64,000 nt of DNA from Mycolicibacterium elephantis DSM 44368 (GTDB lineage: Bacteria > Actinomycetota > Actinomycetes > Mycobacteriales > Mycobacteriaceae): positions 59,230-123,229 of the forward strand of contig NZ_ATDN01000014.1 in NCBI RefSeq assembly GCF_004014805.1, read 5' to 3'. Below are positions 27,106-35,506 of this stretch, piece after piece. Made by a program: the position numbers and the translations under genes. The notes beneath the pieces are model-generated. The model made no database searches, was not told where the DNA came from, and saw only the letters and a program-made list of their open reading frames with translations. Each line of letters opens with the position of its first letter. Position 1 is the first letter of the stretch.

Positions 27106-27882
27106 GTGCCCGTTCGCACTGCCGCCCCCGTCGGCGCACCGACCTGGATCGACCTCGCCAGCTCCGACCTCGAGCGCTCGAAGCAGTTCTACGGCGCGGT
27201 GTTCGGTTGGACGTTCGAGTCGGCAGGCCCCGAATACGGCGGCTACGTCACCGCATTCAAGGACGGCAAACCCGTCGCGGGCCTGATGCACAACGATCCG
27301 CAGTGGAACAGCCCCGACGGGTGGACGATCTACTTCCACACCGCCGACATCAAGGCGACGCTGAACAGCGCTGTCGCCGCCGGCGCCATCACCTGCATGG
27401 AACCGGTGGAGTCGATGGAGATCAAGGACAAGGGCTGGATGGGCATGCTCAGCGACCCGACCGGCGCGATGTTCGGGCTGTGGCAGCCGACCGGGCATCG
27501 TGGCTTCGAAGTGGTCAACGAGGACGGCGCGCCGGTCTATCACCAGCTCACGACCCGGGACTACCGCAAGGCGCTGGACTTCTACCGCGAGGTGTTCGGC
27601 TGGCAGACCGAGACGGTGTCGGACACCGACGAGTTCCGGTACGCCACAGCGTCGTTCGACGGTGAGGCGCTGCTCGGGGTGATGGACGGCTCGGGCCACC
27701 TCGCCGAGGGCGTGTCGTCGACCTGGTCCTTCTTCCTCGGCGCCGACGACGTCGACAAGACGGTGCAGCTGATTCTCGACAACGGGGGTAGCGTGATCCG
27801 CGCCGCCGAGGACACGCCGTACGGCCGGCTGGCGGCCGTCGCCGACGCCACCGGTGCCGACTTCAACCTGTCGTCGGTGTAG
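27106..27882 (+). CDS. VOC/glyoxalase-fold protein with two domains
   Basis: 258 residues from a GTG with a GAAGGAGA ribosome site. Two VOC modules of about 125 residues: the first from WIDLASSDLERSKQFYGAVFG, the second from YHQLTTRDYRKALDFYREVFG, each containing the beta-alpha-beta3 pattern. Such CFP32/Rv0577-like proteins bind small molecules; some are F420- or methylglyoxal-related in mycobacteria. A convergent SDR ends immediately after, the two stops being adjacent. Its link to the catabolic cluster is only positional. Confidence 0.85.
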   Translation: MPVRTAAPVGAPTWIDLASSDLERSKQFYGAVFGWTFESAGPEYGGYVTAFKDGKPVAGLMHNDPQWNSPDGWTIYFHTADIKATLNSAVAAGAITCMEPVESMEIKDKGWMGMLSDPTGAMFGLWQPTGHRGFEVVNEDGAPVYHQLTTRDYRKALDFYREVFGWQTETVSDTDEFRYATASFDGEALLGVMDGSGHLAEGVSSTWSFFLGADDVDKTVQLILDNGGSVIRAAEDTPYGRLAAVADATGADFNLSSV

Positions 27883-28542
27883 CTAGGCGATCATGCGGTG
27901 TTCGGGCCCGCCGACGTACACCATGCCGGTCGGGCTGGCGGTGTTGACGGCGTTGACGACCGCATCGGCGAACGACGCGTCGACGGTATCACCGGACACG
28001 ACCGTGAAATGCACACCGGCGCGGTGGAATTCCGAACGCATCGCGTACAGCGTGGTCTCGCCTGCCCACCTGCCCGCCGCCAGGGCGGTCTGCCCTTTCG
28101 GCACCGCCTTGAGCGGGTAGAAGTGGGCCTGGTGGTTGGTGACGAACACGATGCGGCCGCCGGAGCGGATCAGCGGCAGGCCCATCACCGCCAGACGGCG
28201 CTGGGCCTCGCGGTTGATCCGCATCGCGTGACCCGCGTGCGTGCCGGGCTCGAGGTGCACCGACGCGTTGAGGACCACGGCGTCGAGCCGCCCGAAGCGC
28301 TCGGCGATGGTATCGACCATCGCCGCGCTCTCGGCCTCGTCGGCGATATCGGCGCGCAGGCTGGACGCGCGGCCGCCCGCGTCGGTGATCGCGTCGACGA
28401 CGGCTTGTGCACGCTGGGCTGCGTTTCGGTAATGCACGACGACGTGCGTGTCGGGGCCGGCGAGCCGCTGTGCGGATTCCGCGCCCACGCCTCGTGAACC
28501 ACCGGTGACCAGGACGATCCGTTCAGCGGATTCCTTCTGCAT
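27883..28542 (-). CDS. Short-chain dehydrogenase/reductase, short variant
   Basis: 219 residues, shorter than a usual SDR (about 250). TGGSRGVGAE cofactor loop at the N-terminus and LNASVHLEPG in place of NNAG. The catalytic region is altered: the serine strand reads VFVTNHQAHFYP and no standard Tyr-x3-Lys follows at the expected place (KAVPKGQTALAAGRWAGE). The final substrate-binding part is truncated. It could be an atypical reductase or a non-catalytic SDR. Convergent with the VOC gene; an A/T-rich gap of about 118 bp lies upstream. Confidence 0.75.
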   Translation of the reverse strand: MQKESAERIVLVTGGSRGVGAESAQRLAGPDTHVVVHYRNAAQRAQAVVDAITDAGGRASSLRADIADEAESAAMVDTIAERFGRLDAVVLNASVHLEPGTHAGHAMRINREAQRRLAVMGLPLIRSGGRIVFVTNHQAHFYPLKAVPKGQTALAAGRWAGETTLYAMRSEFHRAGVHFTVVSGDTVDASFADAVVNAVNTASPTGMVYVGGPEHRMIA

Positions 28543-28660
28543 GTCGGATCCCTTCTGTTGCGGCTATCCGTCAGCTGAGGAACACCGTACACCAATTTCT
28601 AAGAAAAATAAGGCCGAGATAAGGTCACAATAAGGTCGACGTGCCCGGCATCATGAACGC

Positions 28661-29026
28661 GTGGAGTCGACGCGCGTGGACCGGTGGTTGTGGTCGGTCC
28701 GCCTCGCGAAGACGCGACCAGATGCGGCCGCGGCGTGTCGGGGCGGACGGGTGCGGGTCAACGGCCGGCCCGCGAAACCGGCCACCATGGTCTCGCCCGG
28801 TGACGAGGTGCGGGCCCGGGTCGGCGAGGTCACGCGCGTCGTGGAGGTGCTGCGCGTCATCCACAAGCGGGTCGGCGCCGCCGACGCGGTGACGTGTTAT
28901 CTCGACCGAACCCCAAAGCCCCAGAGAGTGCCCTCGGTGCCTGTCGCCGTCCGGGACCGCGGAGCGGGGCGCCCGACCAAGCGGGACCGTCGGATGTTGG
29001 ACAAGCTGCGCGGCATCCAGCCGTGA
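28661..29026 (+). CDS. S4-domain RNA-binding protein (Hsp15-like)
   Basis: 121 residues from the GTG at 28661; a second GTG at 28676 starts MDRWLW, closer to the usual N-terminus of Hsp15. The S4 fold is plain: DRWLWSVRLAKTR, AAACRGGRVRVNGRPAKPAT, VSPGDEVRARVGEVTRVVEVL. The basic C-terminal tail with GRPTKRDRRMLDKL matches Hsp15 relatives that bind stalled 50S subunits carrying nascent chains. Single gene. Confidence 0.85.
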   Translation: MESTRVDRWLWSVRLAKTRPDAAAACRGGRVRVNGRPAKPATMVSPGDEVRARVGEVTRVVEVLRVIHKRVGAADAVTCYLDRTPKPQRVPSVPVAVRDRGAGRPTKRDRRMLDKLRGIQP

Positions 29027-29062
29027 AAGTCGTTGGCCGCCAAATCGACCCGGAGTTGTGGT

Positions 29063-29509
29063 TCAGTCGCCGGGGGCGGCCAGTTCGAAGTCGGCGAAAT
29101 CGAAGCCCGGTATCACCACGCAGCTGACGAGGGTCGGTTCGTCGTCGCGGGGCCGGGCCCGCTGCCAATGGCCGGGCGGGACGACGAATTGCGGATGCTC
29201 GCCGGCCAATATGTCGGATCCGAGCAGATGTGTTGTGGCACCGTCTTGTTGGCGGCCGACCTCGAGGAGAAGGGGGCTGCCGCAGTGGTAGAACCACAGC
29301 TCAGCACTGCGCACGGTGTGCCACGCCGACTGCTGGCCGGGCATGAGCAAGAACAGGATCGCCGTGCCCGCGCTGCGCGGGCCGGTGTAGTCGGGTGGCA
29401 ACGCCGACTGCGGGACGGTCAAGTCGCTGCGCCAGGTTTCCCGATACCAGCCGCCCTCGGGGTGGGGGGACAGCTCGAGGCGCCGCGCCCAGTCGGGAAG
29501 TTCGGTCAT
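29063..29509 (-). CDS. Cupin-fold protein (DUF985 / cupin_5)
   Basis: 148 residues from the ATG at 29509; a GTG at 29539 would add ten residues. HPEGGWYRETWRS, AGTAILFLLMPGQQSAWHTV, AELWFYHCGSPLLLEV, VPPGHWQRARP and VVIPGFDFADFEL are the strands that define DUF985 cupins. Single-domain cytosolic barrel; the HTV...E residues could bind a metal. Function of the family is not established. Convergent with the S4 gene and divergent from the small membrane-protein gene. Confidence 0.8.
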   Translation of the reverse strand: MTELPDWARRLELSPHPEGGWYRETWRSDLTVPQSALPPDYTGPRSAGTAILFLLMPGQQSAWHTVRSAELWFYHCGSPLLLEVGRQQDGATTHLLGSDILAGEHPQFVVPPGHWQRARPRDDEPTLVSCVVIPGFDFADFELAAPGD

Positions 29510-29587
29510 TTCACCACCCGCGCTTTCGTTGTCGGACACTCCACCTTAGAGAGCGGAGCGGCGGGGCACACCGGATAGGCTCAAGCC

Positions 29588-30025
29588 ATGTCTCGCGTGC
29601 GCCCCGGTTGGTTGGTGGCGCTGTGCGCGGCGATCGTCGTGGTGAGCGCCTGGCTCCCGTGGCTGACCACCTCGGCCGACGGGGGCGGGCGCGCCAACGC
29701 GATCGGCGGTGTCGTCGTCGGCGAGTTGCCCGTGCCACCGCCGGGATTCGGCGTGGGTCAGCTGATCGTGTTGCTGGGGGCGGCGTTGATCGTCGCGGGG
29801 GCGATGGCGGGGCGGGGGTTGTCGGGCCGGCTCGCGTCGTCGGCCGCGTTGGCGATTTCGGTGCTCGTCGTGGTGATGACGGTGTGGTACTACCGGCTCT
29901 ACGTGTACCCGCCGGTGGCCGCGGGCTATGGCCTGTTCGTAGGCGGGGCACTCGCCGTCGTCGCGGTGATCCTGTCCGTGTGGTCGATGATGGCCGCCTG
30001 GTCGACGACGAACCGGACGGCATGA
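29588..30025 (+). CDS. Small integral membrane protein
   Basis: 145 residues with about four hydrophobic helices: WLVALCAAIVVVSAWLPWL, QLIVLLGAALIVAGAMA, SSAALAISVLVVVMTVWYY and GLFVGGALAVVAVILSVWSM. The loop between the first two is Gly/Pro-rich. No catalytic motif; resembles small actinobacterial membrane proteins of unknown function. The stop overlaps the GNAT start (ATGA), indicating coupled translation. Confidence 0.75.
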   Translation: MSRVRPGWLVALCAAIVVVSAWLPWLTTSADGGGRANAIGGVVVGELPVPPPGFGVGQLIVLLGAALIVAGAMAGRGLSGRLASSAALAISVLVVVMTVWYYRLYVYPPVAAGYGLFVGGALAVVAVILSVWSMMAAWSTTNRTA

Positions 30026-30618
30026 CCGGATTCGTCGAAGCGGTCACGTTGCGCGGGCAGCGCTGGGTGACGCTCGAACCGCTTGGCCGCGAGCATATTC
30101 CGGAGATCACCGCGGCCGCAGCAGGCGGGGAACTTGGTCGGCTGTGGTTCACCGCGACACCCGCGCCGGAGGCCGTCGAGCAGTGGGTGGACAGCAGGTT
30201 GGCAGTACAGCAACCCGACCAGGGTTTGACGTTCGTGGTGCGCCGCCTCGACGGTACGTTCGTCGGCTCGTCAAGTTACATGAGCGTCGACGCGGCCAAC
30301 CGGCGGCTCGAGATCGGCAACACGTGGTACGTCGAGTCCGCGCGTCGCAGCGGCGTCAACTCCGAGACCAAGCTGTTGATGCTCGGCCACGCTTTCGACC
30401 GGCTGGGTTGTGTCGCAGTGGAATTCCGCACCCACTTCTTCAACTTCGCCAGCCGGGCGGCCATCGAGCGGCTGGGCGCCAAGCTCGACGGCGTGTTGCG
30501 CAGCCATCAACTCCTGCCCGACGGCTCGCGCCGCGACACGGTCGTGTACTCGATTCTGGACATCGAGTGGCCTGCCGTGCGGTCCAACCTGAGGTTCAGG
30601 CTGGACCGCAACGGCTGA
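30022..30618 (+). CDS. GNAT family N-acetyltransferase
   Basis: 198 residues of the RimJ/RimL-like subgroup: TLRGQRWVTLEPLGREHI at the start, GSSSYMSVDAANRRLEIGNT and WYVESARRSGVNSETKLLML (acetyl-CoA-binding R/Q-x-x-G region with the following helix), then HFFNFASRAAIERLGAKLDG. Probably acetylates an amine of a small molecule or protein N-terminus. Coupled to the small membrane protein. Confidence 0.85.
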   Translation: MTGFVEAVTLRGQRWVTLEPLGREHIPEITAAAAGGELGRLWFTATPAPEAVEQWVDSRLAVQQPDQGLTFVVRRLDGTFVGSSSYMSVDAANRRLEIGNTWYVESARRSGVNSETKLLMLGHAFDRLGCVAVEFRTHFFNFASRAAIERLGAKLDGVLRSHQLLPDGSRRDTVVYSILDIEWPAVRSNLRFRLDRNG

Positions 30619-30625
30619 CGGGCGC

Positions 30626-31075
30626 TTAGCCGGATTCGACGGTGGTCGCCTCGATCGACTTGGGCGCCGAGCCATGGGCGACCTCGATCTTGCGCGGCTT
30701 GGCCCGTTCGGCGAGCGGGATGGTCACGGTGAGCACCCCGTTCTCGTAGGTGGCCGAGATGGCGTCGGTGTCAATGCCTTCGCCCAGGGCCAGCTGCCTG
30801 CGGTAGGTGCCGAAGAACCTTTCGCTGGTGAGCCACTGCGCGCCGTCCTCCGAGCGGGCGGTGCGGTGCGCAGAGATGGTCAGCATGCCGTTGTCGACGT
30901 TGACGTCCACCGAGCCGGGGTCAACACCGGGCAGGTCGGCCGTCAGCAAATAGTGGTCGTCGATCTTGCAGAGGTCCATCGGCATGAACCGAGGTGAACG
31001 GTTTGATCCGGTCTGGCTGGTGAGCAGGCCCCGGGTCAGAGCATCGAATTCGCTGAACGGATCAAAACGAAGCAC
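30626..31075 (-). CDS. Hsp20/alpha-crystallin small heat-shock protein
   Basis: 149 residues from a GTG preceded by GAGGAGGTGAATTGCT. N-terminal MLRFDPFSEFDALTRGLL, then an alpha-crystallin domain of about 90 residues (DHYLLTADLPGVDPGSVDV, LTISAHRTA, YENGVLTVTIPLAE) and a basic tail. Belongs with the mycobacterial Hsp18/HspX-like class A sHSPs that hold unfolding proteins. A CIRCE element about 75 bp upstream indicates HrcA repression and heat induction. Confidence 0.92.
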   Translation of the reverse strand: MLRFDPFSEFDALTRGLLTSQTGSNRSPRFMPMDLCKIDDHYLLTADLPGVDPGSVDVNVDNGMLTISAHRTARSEDGAQWLTSERFFGTYRRQLALGEGIDTDAISATYENGVLTVTIPLAERAKPRKIEVAHGSAPKSIEATTVESG

Positions 31076-31148
31076 AGCAATTCACCTCCTCGTCACGATA
31101 GAGCCCGCCACCCTGGCGGGCGGCATAAATCACTGTGCACCTGCGAGA

Positions 31149-31175
31149 TTAGCACTCATTATCAGAGAGTGCTAG
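31149..31175 (-). promoter_or_regulatory. CIRCE element (HrcA operator)
   Basis: TTAGCACTC, nine bases, GAGTGCTAG: the consensus TTAGCACTC-N9-GAGTGCTAA with one change at the final base. It lies 74-100 bp upstream of the GTG of the Hsp20 gene, reading toward it. HrcA bound here would repress transcription at normal temperature. Confidence 0.93.
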
Positions 31176-31363
31176 CAAGATTGGACGGATTTCCGGCGCG
31201 CCTCCGGCAACCTCGAGAGGCGGCCCCGTCGGCTACGTTCTGAACCGACGAGACCTCAGCAGGCGTGATGGTCGACCACCACGCCCGCCTGTCAGACCTA
31301 TGCCCTTACCTGCAGAAAGCAAACGTTCGTGTATTGGATAGCCATCCCGGGAACCCGGTACGC

Positions 31364-32053
31364 ATGGCTGATCTCTCTGGCCCCCACGGTCTGGCGCAGC
31401 GGATGGCTGAGCTGGCGCGGGCCTCGGCGGCTCCACGCAGCGTCGACGAGGTGCTGGCCGACGTCACCACGACGGCACGGGAGTTGATCCCGGGTACCGA
31501 CACGGCCGGCATCCTGCTGGTGGGCCGGGGTGGCAAGTTCGAATCTCTGGCGGCCACGTCCGAGGTGCCGCATCAGCTCGACGAGCTACAGATGAGGTTC
31601 AACGAAGGTCCCTGTGTGCAGGCGGCCGTCGACGACCTCCTCGTGCGCACCGACGACTTCCGGAAAGAAGATCGGTGGCCCAGCTACGCGCCGGCCTGTG
31701 TCGAGGTCGGGGTGCTCAGCGGATTGTCGGTGAAGCTGTACACCGCTGAGCGCACGGCCGGAGCGTTGAACCTGTTCAGCTTCGAACCGAACGCGTTCGA
31801 CACCGACGACGAAACGATCGCCGCGGTCCTCGCGGCCCACGCCGCGGCGGCGATTCTGGCCAGCCGCCGCGGTGAGCAGATGGAGTCGGCGCTGTCGACC
31901 AGGGACCGCATCGGCCAGGCCAAGGGCATCATCATGGAGCGCTACGGCGTCGACGACGTGCGGGCGTTCGAGATGCTCAAACAGATCTCGCAGGACAGCA
32001 ACACCCGGCTGGTCGACGTCGCGCACCGGGTGATCGACACACGCAACAGCTGA
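31364..32053 (+). CDS. GAF-ANTAR regulatory protein
   Basis: 229 residues from the ATG at 31364 (MADLSGPHGLAQRMAEL); upstream starts at 31265/31268 add about 33 unconserved residues. Residues about 15-160 form a GAF sensor domain (FNEGPCVQAAVDD, VEVGVLSGLSVKL). The C-terminal 60 residues are an ANTAR RNA-binding domain: RDRIGQAKGIIMERYGVDD, AFEMLKQISQDSN, LVDVAHRVID. ANTAR proteins bind tandem hexaloop hairpins in nascent RNA and prevent termination. The signal sensed is unknown; many mycobacterial members control lipid or redox genes. Confidence 0.9.
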   Translation: MADLSGPHGLAQRMAELARASAAPRSVDEVLADVTTTARELIPGTDTAGILLVGRGGKFESLAATSEVPHQLDELQMRFNEGPCVQAAVDDLLVRTDDFRKEDRWPSYAPACVEVGVLSGLSVKLYTAERTAGALNLFSFEPNAFDTDDETIAAVLAAHAAAAILASRRGEQMESALSTRDRIGQAKGIIMERYGVDDVRAFEMLKQISQDSNTRLVDVAHRVIDTRNS

Positions 32054-32057
32054 TGGG

Positions 32058-32130
32058 TGCCCCCGGCAGGATTCGAACCTGCGACACCGGCTTTAGGAGA
32101 GCCGTGCTCTATCCCCTGAGCTACGAGGGC
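32058..32130 (-). tRNA. tRNA-Arg (anticodon CCT)
   Basis: On the minus strand the sequence begins GCCCTCGTAGCTCAG and folds into a full cloverleaf. The acceptor stem GCCCTCG pairs with CGGGGGC (one G-U), the anticodon loop is CTCCTAA giving anticodon CCT, and the T arm is GCAGGTTCGAATCCTGC. The 3' CCA is not encoded. A decayed mobile-element gene lies just beyond its 5' end. Confidence 0.95.
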
Positions 32131-32330
32131 GCGGGACGTCGTTGAATACCTGACTAAAACCTAGCCGTTCGATGCGCTGGGCGGTTGTCTGCGGTGTTCG
32201 TGGCGTCCTTTTGCCGTTCCCGGCGATTGGGTTGGTCGGCGGGGTGCGGCGGGTGTGAGTGTAGCGGGCACGACGAGGGCCACGCGACGCGTGGGCGTGC
32301 GTGGTGGGCGCTTGTCAATGGCGGCCGCCG

Positions 32331-32825
32331 TTAGGCGGCTCGTTCTGCGGGGTGTCGTCGGCGGTGCAGGTAGGCCGTGATTGCGTTTCGGCCCAAGGCG
32401 AATCCAAGCATGACGGTCAGCTGGCGAACCGCGGCGTAGGCGATCATCCGCCCGCCGTAGAGGGTGCGGTCCAGGGTGTTGTTCAGACTCTCGGAGTCCT
32501 CTCGCCACCCATAGCAGCGGTCGTAGACGCTGTTGCCTCCGTCGGTCTTGACGTGCTGGCGCAGGTGCTCGGCGGGGTTGTAGCCGCGGTCGCGATCGTC
32601 ATCGGTGTGCCGCTGCCGGGTTCGGCAGCGACGGCGCTTGTGTTCGCATTAGTCGCGCTGCGGGTGGCCGTGGTTCCGGCAATTGAACGTCGCCTTGCGA
32701 CATCCGATCGGAAGCTGGGGCCGTCGATCAATCGACGAGTGCGATGAGCACGCGGCCCGGTTTCAAGTCGTAGTTGCGTCACGATCAATCCCGACGTGTC
32801 CGACCCAGCCTTTGCCGATCGGCCG
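32331..32825 (-). pseudogene. Decayed zinc-finger transposase-like gene
   Basis: No intact gene lies in the 750 bp between the tRNA and the PepSY gene. On the minus strand one frame is open for 105 codons to a TAA at 32331-32333 and ends DSESLNNTLDRTLYGGRM...LHRR, like C-termini of DDE-type transposases. An in-frame TAA (32649-32651) precedes it; just upstream the same frame reads FNCRNHGHPQRD, with CEHKRR after the stop, a plausible zinc knuckle. Still further upstream, GKGWVGHVGIDRDATTT and KPGRVLIALVD continue in other frames, so at least two frameshifts and one nonsense codon are present. The exact family is uncertain. Confidence 0.6.
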
Positions 32826-32883
32826 AAATGGTCAGCCGTTGTTAGTCGTCTATGCGGTTGAAAATCAACGGGATTCACGTTTC

Positions 32884-34347
32884 TCAACGTGACTTTGCGG
32901 CGCTAGCTCGTCGCCCCTGGAGCATTCCTACCAGGATGTCGACCACGACAAAGGCGAGCAGACTCAACCCGAACAGCGGCAGGAACCACCCGATGGCGGC
33001 GGCCGCAGCCACGACAGCCACCGCGGCTCCTAGAGGTAGATGGGTGAGCGCGCCTCGGCGTGGCGGTCGGCCGGCGGGTGTTCCTCCGCGTGCTGGCCGG
33101 CGTCGCCACCACAGCATGTAGCCGTGCACGATGACGGTGACCAAAGCTGCTGCGAGACCAAGGAATACCAGCTGGTTGACCAAGCCGAACAGCAGCCCCA
33201 TGTGCAGTTGAATGCCCCACGCCGACAGTTTGGCGGCAAGGGGCCAGTCGGCGAACCATGACGTGTCGGTGATCGTGCCGGTTGTTCCGTCGACGGCGAC
33301 GGCGTTGTTCGACATCACCCACGGCTGCCGGGTCTGGGTGACCGTGAAGGCGGTGCCGGCCTCGGCAGGGATGCTGACCTCGACCTTGCCGCCAATTCCC
33401 GCTGCGCGTGCGGAGTGCAATACCCGGTCCACATCGTCGACTCGCGGCTCCGTATGTGTATTGGCAGCCTTGGCGGCTCCCGGCTCGTGGCCCGCATGAT
33501 CGGAGGCCACAGCGGCGGTAGCGCCGGTGTTTTCGAGCGCGCTCGACACGGTCGGGGTCGTCCACGACAACGCCGCCCGTAGATCGGTGATATTCGTGCC
33601 GGCGTACAGGGACCAGGTCAGCCCGGTCGCCGACAGGAACAGCAGCCCGGCGGCGATCCAGATACCGACCGCACCGTGCCAGTTCAGCGTCCGGTTGCGC
33701 CCCCGGCTTGACCGGTCGACAGCCAACAACTTGGCATTTGCATCGCCGCGTGCGGACAGCCGCCGATACCGCGTGCCCCACAGAAATAGCCCGGCCAGGG
33801 TGATCAGCCATAGCCACGACGCCGCCAGTTCGCTGTACAGCCGCCCGGGATCACCCAGGTGCAGGCTGCGGTGAAGCTGGGAGATCCAGGCGCGAACGGG
33901 TAGCGCACCGCTGCTGCCGTAGACGGTGAGTTCACCCTGCGGTGTCGCGGTCACCGGGTCGATGAACACCGCGAGACGTTCGGAGATACCCAGGGTCGGA
34001 TCGTCGAAGAACACCCGTGTGGTGTCGGTAGGTTCGGTCGCGGGTCGCACCGCGGTCACGGTGAGGTCGGGGCGCCGTGCTTGAGCAGCGCGGATCTGGT
34101 CGGCGACCGGGCGCAGTTCGCCGACACTGTCGGTGTGCAAGTAGTCGTGGTAGACGAACTGCTCGATGCTCGGTGCGATCGCGTACAGGCCACCGGTGAC
34201 GGCGGCGATGAGTAGGAACGGTCCGACGAAGATCCCGGCGTAGAAGTGCAACCGCATGAACACCGGGCGAAAACGCGTGCTGCGGCCGGTCCTGCCTGGT
34301 GCCGGATCGAGGTTGGCCTGCTCGCTGGCGACTTCAGGGATAGACAT
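32884..34347 (-). CDS. PepSY-associated membrane protein (PepSY_TM)
   Basis: 487 residues from the ATG at 34347 (AGGA 5 bp upstream); a GTG at 34359 adds four. Topology: a membrane helix near residues 30-60 (LHFYAGIFVGPFLLIAAVTG), a large extracytoplasmic PepSY-type domain, a helix at SELAASWLWLITLAGLFLW, a third (IWIAAGLLFLSATGLTW), a second extracytoplasmic domain and two or more C-terminal helices. The patterns RLHFYAGI, QLHRSLHLGDPGRL and NWHGAVGIW are the PepSY_TM hallmarks, with histidines that may bind haem or metal. Such proteins occur with iron or copper reduction and uptake systems. Translationally coupled to the gene at 34334. Confidence 0.88.
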   Translation of the reverse strand: MSIPEVASEQANLDPAPGRTGRSTRFRPVFMRLHFYAGIFVGPFLLIAAVTGGLYAIAPSIEQFVYHDYLHTDSVGELRPVADQIRAAQARRPDLTVTAVRPATEPTDTTRVFFDDPTLGISERLAVFIDPVTATPQGELTVYGSSGALPVRAWISQLHRSLHLGDPGRLYSELAASWLWLITLAGLFLWGTRYRRLSARGDANAKLLAVDRSSRGRNRTLNWHGAVGIWIAAGLLFLSATGLTWSLYAGTNITDLRAALSWTTPTVSSALENTGATAAVASDHAGHEPGAAKAANTHTEPRVDDVDRVLHSARAAGIGGKVEVSIPAEAGTAFTVTQTRQPWVMSNNAVAVDGTTGTITDTSWFADWPLAAKLSAWGIQLHMGLLFGLVNQLVFLGLAAALVTVIVHGYMLWWRRRPARGGTPAGRPPRRGALTHLPLGAAVAVVAAAAAIGWFLPLFGLSLLAFVVVDILVGMLQGRRASAAKSR

Positions 34348-34840
34348 TGCGGTCCTCACCGGTTACTGGCTGGTGGTGGAGTTTGCGCATGTCTGGTTGA
34401 GAGCGGTCCAGTGGGGTGAGAATCACGCCGAACCACACCGTCGTCAGGACAACGGCGGCCAGACAGCCGACCGTTATCCACACCAGCGGATAGGAGGCCT
34501 GGGCTGTCTGGCGCCACCACAGTGCACCCACACTGGTTACCGTCGATACCCATGAGGTACACACGGCGGCACAACACCAACGAAAGCGCCTCATGCACAA
34601 GGCGAGCACCGACACCATCCATGCCAGCAGAAGGATCACGGTGGTCACGTGCGGGATGACGGCTGGATGCTCTGCGGCGTTCGTGCCCCACCAATGGAGC
34701 ACCGCCGCAATGCCCAAGGCCGTTGCCGCTACCGCCGCCGCGACTCGCCGGGTACCGCTGATCCAGACCTCTTCAAGTACGCGGTGCTCGATGTCGCGCA
34801 GCGCGCGCTCGACCTGCGTGTGTTGCAGTCCAGTTCTCAC
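34334..34840 (-). CDS. Putative membrane protein of the SigC/PepSY operon
   Basis: 168 residues from a GTG. About four hydrophobic helices (RRVAAAVAATALGIAAVL, TTVILLLAWMVSVLALCM, WCCAAVCTSWVSTVTSVG, WITVGCLAAVVLTTVWFG) between a charged N-terminus (RALRDIEHRVLEE) and a polar tail. I recognise no family. Its end overlaps the PepSY start by 14 bp and it lies about 108 bp after sigC, so it probably belongs to the same metal operon. It could be an accessory subunit of the PepSY protein. Confidence 0.7.
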   Translation of the reverse strand: MRTGLQHTQVERALRDIEHRVLEEVWISGTRRVAAAVAATALGIAAVLHWWGTNAAEHPAVIPHVTTVILLLAWMVSVLALCMRRFRWCCAAVCTSWVSTVTSVGALWWRQTAQASYPLVWITVGCLAAVVLTTVWFGVILTPLDRSQPDMRKLHHQPVTGEDRNVYP

Positions 34841-34948
34841 CCAATTACTCCACGGTCTGAATTTGCAGTCCGCCCAGAACAGTCGGGTCGACGGCTACGG
34901 CGGTTCCAGCCCGCGCCGAAGTCGTCGGATCGCGGTGGTGCGCGGTGC

Positions 34949-35500
34949 TCAGCCGGCGCGGTGATCGGCGTTGGCGGCGTTGATCAGGTCGTCGCGGGCC
35001 CTGGCGACGCGTGAGCGGATGGTGCCCACGGGGCAGCCGCACACTTCGGCGGCTTCGGCGTAGGACAAGCCGAGTACTTGGGTTAGCAGCAGCGCGTGCC
35101 TGCGGTCGGTGTCCAAGGTGTCGAGCAGCAGCTTGACTTCGATGATGTCTTCGAATCGCGAAGTGGACCGGTGTTTGTCGAGGACCTTGTTCAAATCCAC
35201 CGTGTAGCTTGTGCGGGGCCGGCTCTGATTGTGGCGGATCTGATCGACGACCACGCGCCGGGCGATGGACAGCAGCCAGGTCCGCGCCGATGATCGGCCG
35301 GTGAAACGCGGCAAGGATCGGATCGCGCGCAGGAACGTCTCCTGCGTGAGATCGTCGGCGCTGCCGGGGTCGGCAAGGTAGGCCACCGAGCGCCACACGT
35401 CGCGCTGGGTGGCCTTGATGAACTGTTCCAATGCTGCGGGGTCGCCGCGACCGGCCGCCATGGCCAGCCAGGTAACTTGGTCGTCGTCGCGGGAGCCCAC
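34949..35500 (-). CDS. sigC: ECF RNA polymerase sigma factor, SigC-like
   Basis: 183 residues from a GTG. Sigma region 2: [20 protein letters not shown], then [14 protein letters not shown] and [18 protein letters not shown]. Region 4: [20 protein letters not shown] and [16 protein letters not shown]. Long stretches agree with what I recall of M. tuberculosis SigC (Rv2069), about 185 residues. SigC in M. tuberculosis has been connected with copper acquisition, including ctpB and the nrp region, and here the gene stands beside a CtpB-like ATPase. The TAGTGT box just upstream of the GTG suggests a leaderless mRNA. Confidence 0.88.
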   Translation of the reverse strand: MGSRDDDQVTWLAMAAGRGDPAALEQFIKATQRDVWRSVAYLADPGSADDLTQETFLRAIRSLPRFTGRSSARTWLLSIARRVVVDQIRHNQSRPRTSYTVDLNKVLDKHRSTSRFEDIIEVKLLLDTLDTDRRHALLLTQVLGLSYAEAAEVCGCPVGTIRSRVARARDDLINAANADHRAG

Positions 35501-35506
35501 GCGCCG

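Noticed and set aside
32301..32747. Plus-strand open frame of 148 codons
   Set aside because: It is antisense to the transposase-like remnant, whose minus-strand reading shows recognisable motifs; the plus frame has none.
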